This document shows, piece after piece, positions 57,181 through 64,000 of a DNA stretch of 64,000 bases. The translations under genes and the position numbers were made by a program. This DNA is from Paguma larvata (taxonomy: Eukaryota > Chordata > Mammalia > Carnivora > Viverridae), in contig CM057828.1 of assembly GCA_030068075.1 (NCBI GenBank), forward strand, positions 109,288,699-109,352,698, in the 5' to 3' direction. Position 1 is the first letter of the stretch, and each line of letters begins with the position of its first letter. Under the pieces are notes generated by a model that saw only the letters and a list, made by a program, of their open reading frames with translations, did no database searches and was not told the origin of the DNA.

Positions 57181-57654
57181 TTTTTCTCCAGTTTTTAAAA
57201 ACCGCTAAAACGCTATCATTTTATAGTCAACAGAGATCAGTCGGTTGTATAAAGAAGAGTTTAAAATTTACACATTACTGAGTTTTTAAGATTTGATTTA
57301 ACTGAACTTCTTTGTTCCAGAAAAACTTAGAAGTTTTTCTTTTAAGTGCTCTGAAACAGCTTTACAAATACTCCAGTTATTTGTCCCTAAAATTGTCCCT
57401 TGGGTGGAGTCACTTGTGAATGGGGTCTTTAATTTTCCTTTTCTCCCTTTTAGGCATGTGTAGGGTAGATAGTTCTTTGACCACTGTCTCTGTTTTTGTT
57501 AGTTTTCCTGTGGTAATTAGTCTTCTAGATTTTCTACTTCTTTTGGAAGGAATACTTTTGGTTATTTATGTTTTCTAAGAAAATCACCCATTTCATCATC
57601 TTCAAATTTATTTATGTAGAGTTGAGCAAAATAGGTTTTTAATTTTGTGTATAT

Positions 57655-58440
57655 TGGGGTTCTCAAACATTTTGATCTGAGAACCCCTTTAAACTCTTAA
57701 AAATTACTGAATATTGCAAAGAACTTATATTTACTTTGAGAAATTAAAACTAAGAAATTTTAAGTATTGTAACTCTCAAAACTAATAGCCTATTATGTGT
57801 TAACATGAATAACATTTTTATGAAGGAAAATGCCTGCATTTTCCAATACAAAAACTTTCCATGAGAAGTGTGGCATTGTTTTACATTTTAGCAAATCTTT
57901 AAAATTTCGTTTGATGGAAAACAGCTGGATTCTCATTGATGCTGACAGTCCGTCTCTTATGACACATTGTTTTGGATGAAGTGTATGAAGAGAATCCTCC
58001 CTTTCATATATAAAGCTGGCAAAGGGAGAAGTAGTTTAATAGTCTTATTAGGTAATTGCACGTACTTTCTGCTACACCAAAACTCCACAAGTGTTGGTTG
58101 CAGTTAGTGAACTTTCTTACTTAGTCACATCAGAATCCATCGGTCTGTGTTGCACTTTGGATGAATCTTTACTCGTGCACAATTTTGTAGCATCTTGCGG
58201 ATCATTTGGAAAATACTGGTTCACTAAAGTTTACTGTTTTTTTCCAAATGTTGACATATTTTATAATATCAAAGAATCACAAATCAGTAACATCATCAGA
58301 AAAATTATTAAAATTGTCAACCTCATAGTGGTGGATATGCCAGGTTTTCCAAAATTCTACTTTCCCCTTGAAAGCTTTAATTTTTATTGTCAACAGATAC
58401 TATCATTTAAATGACGTGCTCACTTCATTTATTTTTGAGA
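57655..58440 (-). mobile_element. Long hAT-like DNA-transposon fossil
   Basis: GGGGTTCTCAAACATTTTGATC at one end, then AAAAATTACTGAATATTGC, GAAAACAGCTGGATTCTCAT and ACACCAAAACTCCACAAGTG match text I associate with an old mammalian hAT element. Family and strand are uncertain. A 107-codon open frame at 58091-58414 lies inside it and is not counted as a gene. Confidence 0.5.
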
Positions 58441-58499
58441 TAATGTCTACCTGCCAAATGCTCACGTCTAAATAACCATAGTGTGATCATCAGTCTTTT

Positions 58500-58519
58500 G
58501 TTGTTGTTGTTGTTGTTTC
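58500..58519 (+). repeat. (GTT)n microsatellite
   Basis: Six TTG/GTT trinucleotide units in a row in intronic sequence. Confidence 0.85.
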
Positions 58520-58801
58520 CAAGAAGAATTTTGTGAGAAAAAAAATGTGAGTAATTCTGCTTGCAGCCAGCCCCACCAGTGCCGCAGTCTTTGAGACAAC
58601 TATTGTTAATTCACTAGTTAATATTTATCCAGTATTCCTAGATATGTTTACTACATATGTTCCATAGTTTCTCTCATTTTGAAAACTAAATTCAAAAAGT
58701 TTATTTAAAGTAGAAATATACTAATTTTAGCGTTTTTCAGAGGAGGGAGTTAGTAGATGTTCTCTGTAGAAATAGAATATTGAGTACAGAATAAATTTAC
58801 A

Positions 58802-59019
58802 GGGGCATCTGGGTGGCTCAGTCGGTTAAGCGGCTGACTTCGGCTCAGGTCATGATCTCGCGGTCTGGGAGTTCGAGCCCCGCGTCGGGCTCTGTGCTGA
58901 CAGCTCAGAGCCTGGAGCCTGCTTCAGATTCTGTGTTTCCCTCTCTCTCTGCCCTTCTCCTGCTCACGCTGTGTCTCTATGTCTCAAAAATAAATAAACA
59001 TTTAAAAAAATAAAATAAA
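58802..59019 (+). mobile_element. Best-preserved carnivore SINE, sense
   Basis: GGGGCATCTGGGTGGCTCAG, GACTTCGGCTCAGGTCATGA, CGAGCCCCGCGTCGGGCTCT and CTGCTCACGCTGTGTCTC are almost intact, including CpG sites. Target-site duplication ATAAATTTACA (58791-58801) and ATAAACTTACA (59020-59030). The intact CpGs mark it as the youngest copy in the window. Confidence 0.95.
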
Positions 59020-59112
59020 ATAAACTTACAAATAAAAATAAATCTCTTCCAAATATCTTAAGAGATCCACACAAAACAAAATAATAAAATAAAATGAAAT
59101 GAAAATAAAATG
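59003..59112 (+). repeat. (AAAAT)n-type A-rich repeat
   Basis: The SINE tail grades into AAAATAAAATAAAATAA, then after a gap ATAAAATAAAATGAAATG, a low-complexity tract. Confidence 0.85.
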
Positions 59113-59460
59113 ATGACAGAGGGACCAAACATGTATCAATATCTGTACTCCTCTATTAAAAGAAAAAGATGCTCAGACTGAAGCACGTAACAAAATCCAC
59201 CTAAATATTATATATAAAAGAAAGATCTGAAAAATGATTCAGAGAAGTTAAAAAACAGTCATGTCCAAGGTATAAAAAGTAAAGCAAGAATGGGGCCCTT
59301 AATGGCAGATATATTCAATTCAGGGAGAAAGCATTAAGTATCTCAAAGATGGGGACTTGAGATGATAAAAACCGTGGGTAAATCCACAATAAACATCTAG
59401 TCATTCGGAATAGCCATTCACCAGATAAGTAGTATTAACAACCATAAGTAAAAACAGTAG
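59113..59460 (+). mobile_element. Possible L1 ORF2 remnant, sense
   Basis: GAGGGACCAAACATGTATC and AAATCCACCTAAATATTATA have the look of an old L1 ORF2 piece. Weak. Confidence 0.4.
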
Positions 59461-60397
59461 GAAGTAAAGGAAAAATAGAAACTCAATAGTAGTAAACTTT
59501 ATTTTACTTTTAATCCATGAAGTTCAAGTATGCATAAAAACTAATAAAAGAGGTCTAATTGATAAATATTGAGTTCTACATTCTGAAAACGTTCTGCATT
59601 CTTTTGAGTACCCATAGAGTTTTCACAAAACTAGCTGTATGTTTGGCAGTAAGGTGGGCCTTCTAAATTTCGGTAGTAGACATACTTGACATTCATTTTA
59701 GCCTGCCAACAATTGAATTCCTTTATAAGGTAAATACTGGTTGTCCCTGGAATGTGAATTGAAGGGTAAGAAATAGGGACTTTTCTCTTTATATATTTTT
59801 TCTTTATACATTTTTGTATTTAGAGTTTTATATATGTGTTGATTTTGTAATTTAGGACAATTAAAAAAACCCTCATCTTAGTAACCTCATTGATCAAGGA
59901 GTATGTAATTTATTCTATACTTATAATGTACCTAGTATCTATCACTTACATTGTGTAGCTTTATTAGGGGAAGAGAGAATACCAAGAAATATAAAACAAT
60001 ATGTATCTATAAAGAATTAGGTAAGGGGGGTATGTTTGCCTAATTTTTAATCATGAATAATTCTTGCCAAATAAAAGGTTCAGTTTGTTGTTACTTCAAA
60101 ATAAATTCATACCCTTGATCACAAGGGAGCTGGATTAGTTCATGCGAACATAATTAGGTATATAGTTAATCTCATAACTTCTATCTCTGTTAGCTTCATT
60201 TATATTTTGGGGGGTCAGTTTGGGACCATAAAATGAATGTAATTCCAGTAGCATATATTCTCAATAAATATAGTTAGAATGTCAGTAATGAGTGTAAATT
60301 GTGGAAAACATTATTTACTTAAGTAGGTTTTAATATTTTAAATTCAGTGGGAAAAACTGAGTAGCAAAGTTTTAGTTGGTCATCTTTCTAATTACAG

Positions 60398-60479
60398 AAA
60401 GAACTGGTTGTCATCTTGGGCCGTGTTGCAAGGTTCATCTTTACTCTTTACCAAAACTCAAGGAAGCAGCACAAGTTGG
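60398..60479 (+). CDS. ARHGAP12: ARHGAP12 exon continuing the PH domain
   Basis: This 82-nt exon follows TTCTAATTACAG and precedes GTAAGT. It completes the Arg codon split from the previous exon and ends in phase 0. The peptide runs KNWLSSWAVLQGSSLLFTK and then TQGSSTSW. The pattern K-x-W-x-x-x-W-A-V-L-x-G-S-x-L-L-F-T-K is the classic beta2-beta3 region of a PH domain, with the WAVL strand and LLFTK strand. The next family residues (FGSNQSKPEF in human, from memory) are not found before base 64000, so the following exon is outside the window. Confidence 0.94.
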
Positions 60480-63400
60480 GTAAGTTTTTCTTCTCTTTGA
60501 AGGCTTTATACATTTAAATTATGTAGAACTTATCGTATCTGAATCTCACGAAGTATTTCAGAGTCCTTCTAACTACGGCGGGTACGCAAATAAAAGTAAA
60601 CGAACTTTTTTAAAAGATGCATTTTGACTCATAACAAGAGGGCTAATTAGAAGTCCGATTAGTTGTATTATTTAAATCAACAAAGTCTGTTTTATCCACC
60701 AGACTAAAAGGTGAGCTTACTACTTGGATACTATAGAACAAAATACATCTCTTGATTCATCTCCAGGATGTTATAGGTTTCCTGGGTTGTCTGAAAGCAG
60801 AGCACTCCAATGAAAGCACTCCTTCATAAAGCAAAGAAGCAATTACCATTAATTTATATGGTAAATTTTTTGGGCATACCTAGTCCTCCCTCTCCCTCAA
60901 AAAATAAACCTCTTTTAGGCTTTTCTGATACTTCAGGAAATATCTTTCTAATGGGTGCACAAATGAGCTAAAGCACAGATGCTCACACAGTCAAAACCAT
61001 GGTGGATGGATGCTCAGGGGCTAGTGTGGTTCCCTGAGAAGGAGCTGGTGTGTGAGCTGCTTCCTCAATACTCACTGACAACAAATGCCAAACACTGTTT
61101 TCACTTTTCACCTTTTTTAATGAAAGTGAAAATACTCATCAGATTTGTTTTGGTTAGCAAAAACAGGTACTAACTAACAGGTCTTTTGTGAAAGCAAAGT
61201 GGTGTAATGCAAACTTCCAAAAAGCAGGGGACACCTGTAGAAGCTTTCTTATGCTCTGTGGCTTTGCCAATTCAGATGTTTAGTCAGGAAATAAACAGTA
61301 ATGTGTCAAGCCCCACTTTGAATTGTGATCAGATCCTTGGATTACTAGTCAGTGATTACATATCTGTACATGTCAGCCAGCATTTAGAAGACTAAGTGAA
61401 TGTCCCATTACTTGTGGGATTGTTGAAGTTTTTTGTGTATCTGTTTGCTATTATTCCTCGGTTAATTTGTAATAAAAATACAAAAAATTACAATTTGCGA
61501 CATATAATAGCTAGCACTTTTTGAATGTTTAATATGTATCAGGTACTGTTTTAAGAGCAGAAGATAATGCTTATATTATCCTTTTAAGTCTGAGATAGGA
61601 CTGTTTATTCTCCCCCCTTCCCCGTTGAAGATGAGAAAATGAGGTATAAAACCATTAAGGAGCTTGCTGAAGATCATATAGCTAGCCACTAAGTGGCAGA
61701 ACTAGGTGACGTTTTGTCTCCAGAGTCCATGCTCAGAATATTTACAAAAATTTTTGGTAATTGAGTTTGAAAAATCAAGCTTAAATAAAATTTAAAATGA
61801 AATCTAATGTCTTCAGTATGCTCTATATCCTACCTTATCTAATATTTTCTTACATTCATATTCACTGTGTTGCTTTGAAATTAACAGGACCTATGGACCT
61901 TATGTTTGAAAAAGAAATCCATTTATAAAATTCAAGCAAATTCTACTTATTTACATTTATAATGCAGCCATTTAACATTGTTCTGAACCAGGAATGCACA
62001 GAACATGTTAGTCATCAAATACCCTGATATGGCAACAACCCAAAAATCCTCTGGGTTGGGCACTAATATGAACATTCTAGAATGTTTCTTCTGTTTTGTT
62101 CACCAATTCTTTGATTGCTTCATTGTTTAACCAGTACAGTGGAACCGATCTGTGATCTGCTTTCCATATTTAAAGATTGAAATTTTGGTTTAATTTATCT
62201 TACAGTAAATGGATAATTATGTGTTTCTCCTTTTTTTCTCTGAAGTGAAGCATATGGTACCTTTTGTTTGTGCGAACGCATTTCTAGAAGGTTATGCAAT
62301 TATTTCTTCTTCCTACTTGTGGCTCAACCTTTATTTGAAATCGAGTGCAGGAAATGAATGCAAGAAGAGGAAGGCAGAGCAGTTAGAGATTAATAAGTAA
62401 TAAAAAATACCTAAAAAAAAGCTGGGAAATGGTCATTTATTTACTAATTTCTGATACTCAAAAATTGGAGGCTGTGGTATGTACAGATAAAGTAGAGAGC
62501 ACTGTGGTACGAGGTGTCATTTAGGTAGGCAGATTTGTGTTATTTATAGAAAATGAAAACTTCTTTTTAAAGGTGTTAAGTGAATACCTCAGCTCATGCT
62601 GGTTGCATTTTATTTAAGGTTTTCACTCTCAAAGATCTTACATAATTCAGAACCCATAATTAAATCTAATTTGACAAAGGGCGTGAGGTATTTCTGTTCA
62701 TCAGCTAAAGTTGTATTATTGTATTACCATGTGGCAATAACAGAAACAGTTTAAAATTCAGCGAGCTAGCCAATTTTGAAATTGTAGAATTCTTAATTTT
62801 TAATTTTAGGGATTCACTATTTGAACTTCTGCCTTTAAATAAATTTTATTAATACATTATGAATAATAGAATATATTATAATCATTTCAGATTGATATAA
62901 TTAAATAAAACCAAACAGATGTGAGATGATAAAATGCTTGGCTATGCAGTTAATTATTAGTTTTAATTTTATGGGAGATTTAAGAATCAGACCATCTTGC
63001 TTTTTCTTTCCAAATGTAACATTTATGGAGAGAATGAAAACTAATTTAAATGGTCTCAGTAAAAGCAAGTCAAGATTATTCAAATAAAAAGTATATGAAT
63101 GTGTACAATATATTTTGGCCCATACAGCATTCATAAATATTAAAAAATTGGTGAAATATGTGAGAGGCTTCTTAATTAACTCTGTAATTAGGATTGTTAA
63201 AAAGGATTTGAAAAAATCATAGCTTTGTTTGCTCAGTCACCAAGTAGATCTATTGTAGGTAAAATATATCCTGTTTATACAATGAAATCACACCTTACCT
63301 GAGGATGAGATTCTAAAACTAGGTATAAGCTAAAAAGACAAAAATCATCTATAGTGAAAATGTCCTTGAGTATCTCTTAGAAAGGTGTTAGTTAGAAGTT

Positions 63401-64000
63401 GGTCTCTAACAGAGTTATTTTCTACCTTTGATCTTGGAAGATGGCTTGCCCTCCAGTTGGAGTTGGGTTTATGTTAAGGGGCCATATTATAGAAGTTTAG
63501 TTCTGTAAAAATTAGTTTCACAGTTAGTGCAAAAACCTATGGCTAAATCTACTTGAAGAAAGAGCAGGTTCAAACCTTATGCTCACTCCAGGGCATATAC
63601 TCATTGACTGAAGGCTGAGCAAAATCACCCACACTATTTGAAGTTGTCATACTTTATATTTATTTTTGGGCTCATGGTTAGTTAATATTAAGTAAACAAA
63701 ATGTACATACACACCATGCAACTCCACTATATATGATATGTTTTACATAGATGGTGCATCCTCCAGAGAGCCTTTCTTTCTCCTTTAGGATACATTCCTG
63801 TTGTTCTCTGTATAATATTAGTTATCCACTGGATTGTGATATCAATAATATAAACTATACTTGTTTTTTTCTTCCTGCCTTTCACCTGATTTGTTCAACA
63901 GACCTGTTGAAACAGGCCTGTTTTGTTCTGGGTGTTGTTTTAAGTTTGGGGAGTTAGAAGTAAGTAACATGGTCTCTATCTTCATGGCTTACATTGCGGT
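60480..64000 (+). other. ARHGAP12: ARHGAP12 intron downstream of the PH exon (partial)
   Basis: The intron starts with the strong donor GTAAGT and runs off the window. One antisense MIR lies at about 61.5-61.74 kb. I see no SINE of the carnivore family here, which contrasts with the rest of the window. Bases 60540-61500 and 61745-64000 are AT-rich and show no coding or recognised repeat; a possibly repeat-derived patch at about 60960-61400 could not be assigned. Confidence 0.8.
61505..61735 (-). mobile_element. MIR remnant, antisense
   Basis: AGCACTTTTTGAATGTTTAA, GATGAGAAAATGAGGTATAA, CTTGCTGAAGATCATATAGC and CACTAAGTGGCAGAACTAGG form a reversed MIR. Confidence 0.85.

Larger units (their letters stand above)
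56130..60397 (+). other. ARHGAP12: ARHGAP12 intron splitting the PH domain
   Basis: This 4268-bp phase-2 intron (GTAAGT ... CTAATTACAG) contains antisense ancient L1 at about 56.4-57.2 kb, a long hAT-like fossil at about 57.65-58.44 kb, the best-preserved SINE at 58802-59019 with an AAAAT-type tail, and a possible L1 remnant to about 59.46 kb. Bases 59470-60390 show no recognised repeat. Confidence 0.85.
1..64000 (+). other. ARHGAP12: ARHGAP12 gene, partial (internal exons and introns)
   Basis: The whole window lies within one + strand gene. Eight exons with AG/GT borders join into one uninterrupted 282-codon frame running through WW1, a linker, WW2, a basic linker, a Ser/Pro linker and the start of a PH domain. 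The peptide agrees closely with mammalian ARHGAP12 as I remember it and less well with the paralogues ARHGAP9, ARHGAP15 and ARHGAP27. From family knowledge, the protein is a cytoplasmic and junction-associated GTPase-activating protein that promotes GTP hydrolysis on Rac-type GTPases, affecting adhesion, phagocytosis and synapse structure. No SH3 coding exon was seen in 1-26941 and no RhoGAP exon after 60479. No promoter or terminal poly(A) site of the gene is visible. Confidence 0.93.

Noticed and set aside
2640..58870. Recurring 20-base words (GATCATGACCTGAGC type) suggesting a spaced repeat array
   Set aside because: Spacing is irregular and each word lies in a SINE. There is no CRISPR array.
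58802..58880. tRNA-like A and B boxes in SINE heads
   Set aside because: The heads derive from tRNA-Lys but lack a complete cloverleaf and sit within SINEs with target-site duplications, so they are not tRNA genes.
60480..64000. Search for the next PH exon (FGSNQSKPEF in human, from memory)
   Set aside because: No matching peptide with flanking AG/GT was found, so the exon lies downstream.

Overview
The window is mammalian nuclear DNA from inside one gene. The organism is a carnivoran, most likely a feliform (cat-like). I count 39 copies of the tRNA-Lys-derived carnivore SINE. Many carry the head GGGGCGCCTGGGTGGCTCAG and the internal string CTGTGCTGACAGCTCAGAGC, which I associate with feliform copies (SINEC_Fc type). 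There are no prokaryotic features: no operons, ribosome binding sites, CRISPR array or phage genes.

The only protein-coding gene I can support is ARHGAP12, a Rho GTPase-activating protein with SH3, two WW, PH and RhoGAP domains. It lies on the + strand and is partial at both ends. Eight coding exons are present: 26942-27205 (WW1), 35235-35375 (linker between the WW domains), 36509-36589 (WW2), 44114-44239 (basic linker), 48153-48227 (Ser/Pro-rich, 25 codons), 48557-48571 (a 15-nt microexon), 56068-56129 (start of PH) and 60398-60479 (PH continued). They join in one open frame of 282 codons (846 nt), each flanked by AG and GT. The first six exons are multiples of three bases and sit between phase-0 introns, so any of them can be skipped without changing frame. 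The SH3 exon lies upstream of base 1. The rest of PH and the RhoGAP domain lie downstream of base 64000.

Region by region: 1-26941 is intron, with dense SINEs, two opposite-orientation copies of one unnamed ~400-480 bp element, MIR and L2 remnants, DNA-transposon fossils and L1 pieces. 27206-35234 is an intron with old antisense L1, a younger 5'-truncated L1 with a perfect target-site duplication, and SINEs. 36590-44113 is an intron with a long sense-strand ancient L1 patchwork at about 38.4-42.2 kb. 44240-48152 is an intron with three SINEs. The 329-bp intron 48228-48556 separates the 25-codon exon from the microexon. 48572-56067 holds L2 and antisense L1 remnants. 56130-60397 holds L1M, a long hAT-like fossil and the best-preserved SINE. 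60480-64000 is mostly unique intron with one MIR.

The most interesting biology is the run of small frame-preserving exons between WW2 and PH. It includes a 15-nt microexon preceded by a 25-codon exon with an atypical donor (ACA|GTTAGT). This looks like a regulated splicing module that changes the length and Ser/Pro content of the linker. I found no undescribed gene system. The other findings concern repeat structure.
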